Below, one piece after another: positions 32,294-38,540 of a stretch of DNA of 38,540 nt. The DNA comes from CALFXN01 sp937957815 (GTDB lineage: Bacteria; Synergistota; Synergistia; Synergistales; Aminobacteriaceae). Below the pieces are notes generated by a model. It had not been told where the DNA came from and did not search any database. It saw only the letters and a program-made list of their open reading frames with translations. Position numbers and translations under genes: made by a program. Within the stretch, counting starts at the first letter, position 1; each line of letters begins with the position of its first letter. The DNA lies in assembly GCA_036788195.1 (NCBI GenBank), contig DAIQNX010000027.1:1-38540 (forward strand), given 5' to 3'.

Positions 32294-34000
32294 TCATTCG
32301 CCGGCGATCGCGGGCTTTCGCGACAGTCGCGTCAGCTCCCACACCTTCCTGTAATCCACGTCGCCCGTTCTGACAGTCAGGTCCGCGCCGTCCCATCCGG
32401 TTGCGCTCAGCGTGACCGAGCGCAACTCCTGAAGCGCTCCGAGCGCGCGGAGAAGTCCGGAGAGCGCCCCGGAGTCCGGCAGATCGTCAGCATCCAGCGC
32501 CTCGAAAAGGTCCTTGAGCGCCTCCGGAGACGCCGCCGACAAAAACGGGATGAACAGATCGCAGCCCCGCTCCACGTCCAGAGCGACGCGCAGAAGGGAC
32601 CGTTTCCCCTCCTTGTCCGACCCCTTCGGCCGCCCGGGCTCCGGCATCGCGGCTTCATCGAGAGCCTCCGGCGCGAGGCTGCCCATCAGCAACGTTCCGT
32701 CCTTCACGCCGAGAACCATCGGCGCAACCGGCTCATCGCCCTTCTCCGCGTTTACCGTGCAGAAGAGATCCCATCCGGGGCGATCGGAGATATCGAAGAG
32801 GTCGCCCAGTGAACTTTCCACAAACGCCCGGATACGGGGCGAAAGCGCCCGCATTGTTTCGGCCGTCCCGGACAGGAAGGCGTATCCGCCCGGCATGGGC
32901 ACGCCTCGAAGCGTCGACCGACCGCCCAGCACGACGCCGAACGAGCGAAGGACCGCCGCCAGATCCGACGGGTCGAGCCCCTGCTCCTGCAGGAGCAGCC
33001 GCGTTTCCTCCCTATCCGAATCGCTGACGAACGCCGCCAGGTCCAGAATGTTCTCCGGAGACAGCGCCAGGCTCACGAGCCCCGAAAACCAGGGAGCGCC
33101 GCCGGATTTCAGCCCCGGGCCGGCGGGGGACAGGGCAGGAGCGGGAAGAGCCGCGCTCCCCACAAGCGCCTCGAAGACGTTGTGACGCAGGGCTGCCCCG
33201 ATCTCCCTTTCGGAGAGGCCGAGCGACAGCTCCGCGAACACGGGCGTCCGGGTCTCGATCGACAGACCGTCGAGAATGTCCCGAATCAAGCGTCCGTCGG
33301 CGTCGTCGTTCAACTGCACAAAACTTCCGTGCCGCGTATCGCGCCGAACCACCTTCAACCGCGTTCCCCTGCCCGACAGGGCGGCGCGTGCCCGTTCGAC
33401 GTGCTCGCCGTCGGATCCGATCAGAAGCACCGGTTCGTTCCCGTCCATACCCAGCGAGACATGAACCGTCACCTTCTCCTTCGCGTCGGAAAACCCGAAG
33501 CCGATATCCAGCTCGTAGGTTTTTCCCCCATCCCCGGGCCCGGACGGCCGGATGGTGACGCACGTCTCCCTCAGGGGTTCCGGGACGTTCAGAAGATCGA
33601 AGAAGACCCTGGAAAGGCTCTCACTCGCGTCTTCGCTTCGCCGCGCCGTGGCCGCCGCATCGTCCAGGTCCAGCAGTGCCTTTCGGGCCGAGGGAACGAA
33701 ACGGACCGCGCCCTGAAACGTGTCCTCGTCATCGAGCAAAAGACCCCGAACCAGCGAGACGGACTCCGCGGGAAAAGCCCCCAGCCATTGAAGGAGAGGC
33801 TCCCGTTCGCGCCGCACGTCCAGCAGCGCATCCAGCAAAAAGGACTTCCCAAGTCGGGCCATCGTCCACGAAAGATTCTCCGCGTGGACGACCATGTGGG
33901 GATTCTTCCACGCGGGAAGCGCGTCCAGGGTCGATGCCGATACGGACGAAGTTGAGAGCAGCACGATGAGGCAAAGGGCCGCGACAACCGATCTTTTCAT
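32294..34000 (-). CDS. Exported protein of unknown function (568 aa)
   Basis: Not recognised. It has a clear signal peptide (MKRSVVAALCLIVLLSTSSV, cleavage after VSA). The mature part is rich in Leu, Asp and Arg with alternating strands and helices. Repeated SxTxxxLRxVP-like turns and segments such as GAPWFSGLVSLALSPENILD, FGVVLGGRSTLRGVPMPGGY and FLSGTAETMRALSPRIRAFV suggest a large periplasmic or surface protein with two similar halves. No catalytic motif stands out. ATG at 34000 has AAAGGA about 11 bases upstream. A 190-base gap separates it from the preceding lipoprotein gene, and it is followed 14 bases later by the crystallin-like gene. Confidence 0.82.
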   Translation of the reverse strand: MKRSVVAALCLIVLLSTSSVSASTLDALPAWKNPHMVVHAENLSWTMARLGKSFLLDALLDVRREREPLLQWLGAFPAESVSLVRGLLLDDEDTFQGAVRFVPSARKALLDLDDAAATARRSEDASESLSRVFFDLLNVPEPLRETCVTIRPSGPGDGGKTYELDIGFGFSDAKEKVTVHVSLGMDGNEPVLLIGSDGEHVERARAALSGRGTRLKVVRRDTRHGSFVQLNDDADGRLIRDILDGLSIETRTPVFAELSLGLSEREIGAALRHNVFEALVGSAALPAPALSPAGPGLKSGGAPWFSGLVSLALSPENILDLAAFVSDSDREETRLLLQEQGLDPSDLAAVLRSFGVVLGGRSTLRGVPMPGGYAFLSGTAETMRALSPRIRAFVESSLGDLFDISDRPGWDLFCTVNAEKGDEPVAPMVLGVKDGTLLMGSLAPEALDEAAMPEPGRPKGSDKEGKRSLLRVALDVERGCDLFIPFLSAASPEALKDLFEALDADDLPDSGALSGLLRALGALQELRSVTLSATGWDGADLTVRTGDVDYRKVWELTRLSRKPAIAGE

Positions 34001-34190
34001 TCCGATGTCATCCTTTCGCGTACACCTTACAGCGTTGGTGTCTGTCGGTCCGGCAACAGGAAAGCCGTCTCTCTTCCCGATCTTTCCTTTTTGCCGAGCT
34101 CAAACGCGAGCCCGCTGGAGTCCGTCCGACAGGAAGTGCTTGCGGCCGTTCCCGGAAACCTTCCGTTCCGAAAGACCTCTGCCGCGTGCC

Positions 34191-34949
34191 TCATCGGGCT
34201 GCTGGAATGGGTACGGAGAGTTCCCTCTCGACGATTTTTTTCTCTTTGCTCCAGTCCTTGACGGATTTGACGGAGTTCTCCATAATCGTCACCCTGTCTC
34301 CGGAGAGCGAGAGGAAGATGTAGTTCCGCGTGTCGGTCGCCTTCTTCAGGACCGTCTCCGAAGCAGTAGTCGCATCGTACAGCACGGCCGAAAATTTGAA
34401 TCCGTAGGAACGGCCGGGGGAAAAAGCGCCTTCGCGGACGTCGTCGATCCGGGTATAGACAAAGCGATGCGGGTCCGCCCAGGCGATCGAGCCGTTCAGT
34501 CCCGAGAGTTCCTTCCCCTTCTCCATGCCCTCGCCGTACGGCGTGAAGAAGACGTCGGGTCGGGCCCCTCCGGTCGCCAGGACACAACGCCCGCCGTCCG
34601 GACTCCAGATCAGGTCCTGGTATTCACTCTCGCTCTCCAGGGGGATGAACCCCGTTGCGGCGCCCGCCGGGCCGAAGAACAGAACCCCGGTCTCCTCCTC
34701 CTTCACGGCGTCGGACGTCTCGCTTCCCACAACGCTCCAGAAGGCGATGCCGTTATCGATCCCGGCGGGGACGGTATGGACCTCGCATTCCAGCGCCGTT
34801 CCGTCCCGAAACACGCGCCCGTCTCTGACGGAGAAGGCCCCGGGAGCGGGAACGCGCGCTTCGCCGCCGCAAGCCGTCACAGATGCGGCGACGGCGATAC
34901 AGATGATCCCGAACAGGATCAGAGCCTTTCTTTGTCTCCAAATCCGCAT
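34191..34949 (-). CDS. Lipoprotein, PIPAA-tail paralogue 1
   Basis: A 252-residue probable lipoprotein: the signal sequence ends AASVTAC with an acceptable lipobox. The mature part has propeller-like strands (YQDLIWSPDGGRCVLATGG, WADPHRFVYTRIDD, YGFKFSAVLYD). It ends KSVKDWSKEKKIVERELSVP followed by IPAAR. It is paralogous to the protein at 35595-36341, with the same order of elements and nearly the same tail. The function is unknown. ATG at 34949 lies 12 bases after the stop of the preceding gene, with AGGGGGA as site. Its own stop (TGA) overlaps an ATG of a doubtful 55-codon frame. Confidence 0.82.
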   Translation of the reverse strand: MRIWRQRKALILFGIICIAVAASVTACGGEARVPAPGAFSVRDGRVFRDGTALECEVHTVPAGIDNGIAFWSVVGSETSDAVKEEETGVLFFGPAGAATGFIPLESESEYQDLIWSPDGGRCVLATGGARPDVFFTPYGEGMEKGKELSGLNGSIAWADPHRFVYTRIDDVREGAFSPGRSYGFKFSAVLYDATTASETVLKKATDTRNYIFLSLSGDRVTIMENSVKSVKDWSKEKKIVERELSVPIPAAR

Positions 34950-34961
34950 GGCGTCGTCCCC

Positions 34962-35570
34962 CTATTTCATCTCCGACCGGATGCTCACAAGGACGTAGGA
35001 CGGCTTGCCTTTCCAGTCGGATTCCCTGATCACGGCCTCGAAATCGCCCCAAAGCTCCTTTGGATCGTCCGCGTTGTAGATCTCCCCGGACAGGTTCCAC
35101 ACGCCCTTTTCCGGGCTCTCCGCACGCTTGACCCGGGCGTACCACGCCGCCTCGCCGTCGGCGGCCCGGAAGTGGAAGGCTTTTTTCGCCGCGTCGAAGA
35201 AGTACGGCGGGTCGGATTGGTCCACGGACCGATTCGCCGTGATCTTCAGCCCGAAGTACTTCAGGACGGACTCCTCGACCCAGTGTGCCTTGATGCGCAC
35301 GTCTCCATGCTCCTGCGATTTCGCATTGTTCCGCTCGATGCGGCTCTTGAAGTTATTGATATAGTTGTGCCCGATGCCGAACCGGACGAGGTCGGGGTAG
35401 TTCTCCGGCTTCGCCATCTCCTCCGAGCTTGCCTCCATGAAGCCCAGCTCGGTGAAGTTGCTCAGAAAAAGGCTCATCGCCTTGATCTGTTTCTCGCCCG
35501 GGGCCGCCAATGCTGCGGAAGCGCAGAACAACGCAAGGATACAGACTGCAAAAACGCCGTGCTTTTTCAT
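34962..35570 (-). CDS. Exported protein of unknown function (202 aa)
   Basis: Has a signal peptide (MKKHGVFAVCILALFCASAA, cleavage after LAA). The mature part has a distinctive block, MSLFLSNFTELGFMEASSEE, and then YPDLVRFGIGHNYINNFKSR. An extended beta region follows (AAWYARVKRAES, GVWNLSGEIYN). I recall similar 'LSNFTELG...FGI.HNYIN' proteins annotated only as hypothetical, but cannot name a family. The start at 35570 has GGAG about 10 bases upstream. It sits between the two PIPAA-tail paralogues with gaps of 12 and 24 bases, so it is very likely co-transcribed with them. Confidence 0.82.
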   Translation of the reverse strand: MKKHGVFAVCILALFCASAALAAPGEKQIKAMSLFLSNFTELGFMEASSEEMAKPENYPDLVRFGIGHNYINNFKSRIERNNAKSQEHGDVRIKAHWVEESVLKYFGLKITANRSVDQSDPPYFFDAAKKAFHFRAADGEAAWYARVKRAESPEKGVWNLSGEIYNADDPKELWGDFEAVIRESDWKGKPSYVLVSIRSEMK

Positions 35571-35594
35571 CTCCGTCGCACTCCGATCTTTTCT

Positions 35595-36341
35595 CTAGCC
35601 TGCGGCGGGAATGGGGATCGAGAGTTCTTTTTCTTCGATCCTGTCCGGGGCGTTCCAGTCCTTTGTGTCCTTCACCGAGCGCTCCAGGATCTCCAGTTTG
35701 CCCGTGTCGTGATCCACGCCGATCAGCAGATAGTCCTGAGTCTCCGTTGCCTCTCTCACCGGAATCAGCTTTTTGATCACCGTGTCGTAGACCATGACGG
35801 AGAGCCACCCCTCCTGCTGATCGAACCCCTTGCCCCTCGATCCCTTGTCCGCGTCGTCGCGGGTGAAGACGAACCGGACGGGGTCGAGCCACGCGTTGTT
35901 CCCCAGACCGCGGAATGCCGCTTTCTTCTCAAGGCCGTCGAATGCGTACAGGATGATGTCCTGCACCGCATCCGCACCGAAGTTCACGAGGAACATATCC
36001 CCGTTGGGGGCAAAGGCCAGGTTGCAGTAGGCCGCGCCTTCGAAAGGCAGAAAGCCCGCCGGCTTCTCGTCCTCTCCGAAAAAGAAGTAGATGCCGCTCT
36101 TCGACCCCTTCATTCCTTCGGACAGCTCCGGGTCCACCAGTATCCATGAATACAGGCCCTTTTCCGTTGCGTTCCGCTTCGGCTCCTCTTCCTCGAGCAG
36201 TTTTTTCTTTCCGCCCGCGGCCACCCGATACACCTTTCCATCCTTCAGCCTGTAGGACTCCTGGGCTGCCCATGCCTGACCGGCCAGCAGCGCCAGCGCA
36301 CACACACAGAGCAACAGACTGCGAAACCTCGTGCTTCTCAA
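35595..36341 (-). CDS. Exported protein, PIPAA-tail paralogue 2
   Basis: A 248-residue protein with a signal peptide (RSLLLCVCALALLAGQAWA, cleavage before AQESYR). It parallels the lipoprotein at 34191-34949: CNLAFAPNGDMFLVNFG matches the first propeller-like strand, WLDPVRFVFTRDDAD matches WADPHRFVYTRIDD, and the end VKDTKDWNAPDRIEEKELSI plus PIPAAG matches its tail. Here there is no lipobox, so this copy is probably soluble or periplasmic. The start is TTG at 36341; AAGGGG is about 12 bases upstream, and no ATG is available in frame. A 106-base gap with a weak hairpin (36402-36421) precedes it, so it may begin a transcript. Confidence 0.8.
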   Translation of the reverse strand: MRSTRFRSLLLCVCALALLAGQAWAAQESYRLKDGKVYRVAAGGKKKLLEEEEPKRNATEKGLYSWILVDPELSEGMKGSKSGIYFFFGEDEKPAGFLPFEGAAYCNLAFAPNGDMFLVNFGADAVQDIILYAFDGLEKKAAFRGLGNNAWLDPVRFVFTRDDADKGSRGKGFDQQEGWLSVMVYDTVIKKLIPVREATETQDYLLIGVDHDTGKLEILERSVKDTKDWNAPDRIEEKELSIPIPAAG

Positions 36342-36447
36342 CGTACATCACGACCCCTTCCGTTTGAGATCCCAGAACAAAACGAACAAATAGCCTTGCC
36401 CCCGATAAAAAGCTGTATCGGACCGCCCGCTCCGCTCCCGCCATCCC

Positions 36448-37002
36448 TCAGTTCGTGACCTTCAGCGACGCATCCATGTGTCTTTGTATCTCCGAGAAAC
36501 GCTCCGCCTCCTCCCTGGGGTAGCACAACTCGTACGTCACCGTCGTCTTCTTGCCCACCAGACAATATCGATGGACGATCGACACTCCGCCAGTGCGATC
36601 GGTCGCGTACTCCAGCGCGTAAAAGTCCACCCCGCTCCGTACCGTGCCGGGCAGGGGCTCGACGCCGTTGACGTACCCGAACTTGTCCTCCTTCATGTCC
36701 GTGGCTTCCTTCAGCAGAGAGTTTCCGTCCGCGCCCTTCGGCCTCTTTCCGCCGCTTACGATGACGTGGTGCTTCCCGTCGCCGTTTTCACCGGCGGTCC
36801 GCGCCTCGAAGGTGCTCATTCCATCCTCGCCGACGTACGCGTCGCTCTCGGTAAAGAAGTCCGGATAATCTATGGAGAACCCGAACTTTTTGTCCGTATA
36901 TTTCTTGTACGAGACTCTTTCCCCGGCCTCCCCCGCCGCGCAGCACGCCACGGATATCGACAGAACCGCAAGCGCCGTCCACAGAACCCATAATTTTCTC
37001 AT
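36448..37002 (-). CDS. Exported PsbP/DUF1795-like protein
   Basis: A 184-residue exported protein whose signal sequence ends SISVACCAAG; Cys there makes lipidation possible but the lipobox is weak. The mature part opens YTDKKFGFSIDYPDFF, a strand pattern (FxIxYPxxF) typical of PsbP or DUF1795-like domains. VEPLPGTVRSGVDFYALEYA, SIVHRYCLVGKKTTVTYEL and a final helix (AERFSEIQRHMDASLKV) follow. The function is unknown. ATG at 37002 follows GGGGGA at 8 bases. It is the first gene of the exported block. Confidence 0.78.
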   Translation of the reverse strand: MRKLWVLWTALAVLSISVACCAAGEAGERVSYKKYTDKKFGFSIDYPDFFTESDAYVGEDGMSTFEARTAGENGDGKHHVIVSGGKRPKGADGNSLLKEATDMKEDKFGYVNGVEPLPGTVRSGVDFYALEYATDRTGGVSIVHRYCLVGKKTTVTYELCYPREEAERFSEIQRHMDASLKVTN

Positions 37003-37151
37003 ACCATCGTCCCCCTTCTCAGATCCTCAGAATTCCCCTCGGCTCCGGGATCGGAGCGGCCTTCACGGATTGATGTTCAGGCGCCACCTTCCGTCACGCC
37101 CCGTTCCCCCTTGACGAAATGCGCGGCGTAAAGCCATGTCGAGCGTCACCT

Positions 37152-37410
37152 TCACGCCCTGAAGATTCGGAAACTTCTGTTTGGTGATGTTCCAGTCGAC
37201 CCCTCGTCCACCAGTCCGCGCGCTGTTAATGTCAGCAACCCGCCGCCCCACGACACCACGTCTCCATCCGTCGCGGCCGAACGAAAAAGAGCCATGTCCC
37301 GAAGCTGACTGAATCGCGCCGTGTCCAGTTTATGCGATCACGCTGCCGGTCTCCATTTCCATAAACAGGCGCCAGTCGTTCAGCGGCGTTATCGATTTGG
37401 TAAAGGACAC
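37152..37410 (-). pseudogene. DUF2442-like gene broken by a frameshift
   Basis: Starting at GTG 37410 (AGAGGGGGGG upstream), one frame reads SITPLNDWRLFMEMETGSVI and stops at 37330. Shifting by one base near 37330-37340 continues HKLDTARFSQLRDMALFRSA, then ATDGDVVSWGGG, and stops at 37152. Joined, the two parts follow the DUF2442 pattern (xxVxPlxdyxLxlxFxxGE..., F..LrD..LF....vd...v.W.gg). DUF2442 proteins often accompany toxin-antitoxin-type DUF4160 genes, none of which is seen here. Either the gene is dead or the sequence has a one-base error. The stretch from 37003 to 37151 holds another unassigned frame (DWNITKQKFPNLQGVKVTLD) and nothing certain. Confidence 0.6.
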
Positions 37411-37462
37411 GCCCCCCCTCTTCGCATGCTTCAACACAAATTTTGTAAAAGTCCGCCGAAAT

Positions 37463-37509
37463 AAAAAAACGGTGTCCTGCATCCACGTCGAGGATACAGG
37501 ACACCGTTT
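37463..37509 (-). terminator. Rho-independent terminator behind the LuxR remnant
   Basis: A perfect 13-bp stem (AAACGGTGTCCTG and its complement, 17-base loop) is followed on the minus strand by TTTTTTTATTT. It lies 78 bases after the stop of the LuxR-like frame and stops transcription before the DUF2442 remnant. Confidence 0.88.
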
Positions 37510-37586
37510 GAACGCCATACACCCTTTTGGGGTGGTTTGGGGGGGGAAACCGGATGGAAGGGAACCGGAGAGGCCTCGCGCGGGCC

Positions 37587-37893
37587 TCAGGTGCGCGGGT
37601 TTTGCAACGTGTCCTTCAGGTTGCGCCGCGAACGGCCCCCCAGCTTTCGGAAGATCGCTTTCATGTAGAACTTCACGATATTATCGGATAGGCAGAGCTC
37701 CTGTGCAATCTCCCGATAGCCTTTGCCATCGACGGGCATCCGGGCCACCGCGTCCCCCGCACGGCTCCCTATCAGCGCCTTTTTGCCCCGCGCGTATCGC
37801 TCCTTCAGGGCCAGTACTCCGGCACGCGCGTCACCTTCCCCGGACTCTTTTTGTGTCCGATGGTTCCGGGGAAGGTCAACCAGACTATCAAAC
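37587..37893 (-). pseudogene. Truncated LuxR-type regulator, C-terminal HTH only
   Basis: The open frame between two stops encodes VLALKERYARGKKALIGSRA, then GYREIAQELCLSDNIVKFYM and KAIFRKLGGRSRRNLKDTL. The second half is a LuxR/GerE helix-turn-helix (GYxEIAxxL...S.NTVKFY...I..KLG..SR). There is no usable start, no receiver or sensor domain, and an in-frame TAG just upstream, so this is a remnant of a longer regulator. The normal TVK of the recognition helix is IVK. A strong terminator of the original gene survives 78 bases downstream. A 12-bp inverted repeat (37833-37844 with 37865-37876) lies inside it. Confidence 0.72.
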
Positions 37894-37965
37894 CGTTGCT
37901 ATATCGGATCCTGTTTTCTCTTCACGGTTATGTTGGACAGCAGTGGATAAGTCTGCCAATTCAGG

Positions 37966-38540
37966 TCATTCCTCGGGGCGGTAGAGTCCCGCAGGGTTCG
38001 ATCCGAGGAGCCCCGCGTGAAGCAGCGCCTCGTCCACCGTCGACAGCGCTCCGGCCTGCGCCTCCGAAAGAAGCGGACGATAGACGAGCTTCGCGAAGCA
38101 GTCACCGATATATTCGAGATCCTCGTCGGACGCGTCCCACCCGCGCTCGTCGAACTGCGAGAGTCTGAGCGGGCTGGAATACGCGCGAAGCGTCTTCTGC
38201 CCTATCGTGTTGAAGTAGAAGTCGAAGTAGGACATCGCCAGCTCCCGCAACGTCCGGTAGACGGGCTCCCGATACCGAAGCGTCGTGAAGTTCGATTTCG
38301 CGACGGCCCCCCAGCACCCTCCCGATTTGAAGAGCGCGATCACGTGGTCGTCGTCGTTCCATGCCCGCAGGTCCATCAGCAGCGGCGGATGGCCGAGCCC
38401 GCGAAGGCGCGACGCCGCGAAGAGCGCGCCCTCGAAGCAGTGCGCGGTCCGTTCCTCGAAGACCCGCTTCGGGGACTTGCATTCCTCCTTCGGATTGTAG
38501 GGGATGGAGTTCAGGAAGCTCTGGATCTCCCACGGCGTCC
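37966..38540 (-). CDS. Transglutaminase-like protein, 3' part (runs off right edge)
   Basis: The last 190 codons of a gene that begins beyond the right edge. The frame reads IPYNPKEECKSPKRVFEERT, then AHCFEGALFAASRLRGLGHP, PLLMDLRAWNDDDHVIALFK and GGCWGAVAKSNFTTLRYREP. A Cys in HCFEGALFAA, followed about 30 residues later by His in DDHVIALF, is the arrangement of the transglutaminase-like fold (Cys-His-Asp). Proteins with LRYREPVYRTLRELAMSYF after it are known as conserved hypotheticals. It ends SNPAGLYRPEE with stop at 37966. Activity is not certain; the ORF is well supported by its continuous frame and composition. Confidence 0.75.
   Translation of the reverse strand, partial: TPWEIQSFLNSIPYNPKEECKSPKRVFEERTAHCFEGALFAASRLRGLGHPPLLMDLRAWNDDDHVIALFKSGGCWGAVAKSNFTTLRYREPVYRTLRELAMSYFDFYFNTIGQKTLRAYSSPLRLSQFDERGWDASDEDLEYIGDCFAKLVYRPLLSEAQAGALSTVDEALLHAGLLGSNPAGLYRPEE

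Noticed and set aside
34027..34194. A 55-codon frame whose ATG overlaps the stop of the lipoprotein gene
   Set aside because: No ribosome site, no recognisable content and low-complexity composition. It may be coupled, but I cannot support it as a gene; it fills the 190-base gap by chance equally well.
37330..37518. A 62-codon minus-strand frame starting inside the terminator hairpin
   Set aside because: Its first third is the hairpin sequence itself; only the later part matches DUF2442, better explained by the GTG start at 37410.
37833..37876. 12-bp inverted repeat ACCTTCCCCGGA / TCCGGGGAAGGT with a 20-base spacer as a terminator
   Set aside because: No T-tract follows in either direction and it lies inside the LuxR-like frame. 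It could be an operator or chance palindrome, so I only mention it.
37995..38010. GGTTCGATCC-like sequence resembling a tRNA T-loop
   Set aside because: It lies in the coding frame of the right-end gene, and no matching acceptor, D or anticodon arms are present around it.

Overview
The window is GC-rich bacterial chromosome with tightly packed genes, mostly with clear Shine-Dalgarno sites and several GTG or TTG starts. Gene content suggests an anaerobic or microaerophilic didermic bacterium with an amino-acid or sugar using lifestyle: a D-xylose-type ABC importer, arginine deiminase, a PLP amino-acid decarboxylase, thiol peroxidase, and many exported proteins. Synergistota is my best guess for the phylum, but this is inference from gene style, not a sequence match. 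No phage, transposase, CRISPR, rRNA or tRNA was seen.

Layout. 0-2.7 kb: a xylFGH-type sugar importer (minus strand, permease running off the left edge). 3-5.8 kb: NudC NADH pyrophosphatase coupled to a GlcD-type FAD oxidase, then thiol peroxidase. 5.8-7.5 kb: two duplicated small SSB-like OB-fold proteins, and the manganese exporter MntP behind a manganese-sensing yybP-ykoY riboswitch. 7.6-19 kb: a signalling-rich stretch with three membrane proteins of the c-di-GMP type (CHASE4-HAMP-PAS-GGDEF-EAL; Cache-PAS-GAF-GAF-GGDEF; MASE1-PAS with a degenerate GGDEF). These are interleaved with an orphan ParA and a small partner, a FlK-like hotdog thioesterase, a 3-hydroxyisobutyrate-dehydrogenase-family enzyme, a NimA/PNPOx-like flavoprotein and an exported polysaccharide deacetylase. 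19.1-24.1 kb: a 469-residue protein of unknown function, then a probable operon arcA - ZIP transporter - PLP decarboxylase. 24.2-31.3 kb: a LarA-like protein that lacks most lactate-racemase active-site residues, a LysE exporter with an uncertain start, two DUF3795 Cys-rich proteins around an HD phosphohydrolase, an MBL-fold hydrolase, an exported FAD oxidoreductase with an SLH-like tail, and a small HhH-like protein.

31.4-37.0 kb is the least explained part: six consecutive minus-strand genes, every one with an export signal. They include a betagamma-crystallin-like protein, two tandem paralogues sharing a C-terminal PIPAA motif, a PsbP/DUF1795-like protein and two proteins I do not recognise. 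To its right lie a frameshifted DUF2442 gene, a strong terminator and a truncated LuxR-type regulator, so this end looks like a region of turnover. The window ends inside a transglutaminase-like protein gene.

How the parts may work together: several genes are translationally coupled (xylG/xylH, nudC/glcD, parA/partner, DUF3795/HD), and the diguanylate cyclase gene is followed 5 bases later by a dehydrogenase gene. The exported block is the best candidate for an undescribed system; ParA plus its partner, the LarA-like protein and the OB-fold pair come next.
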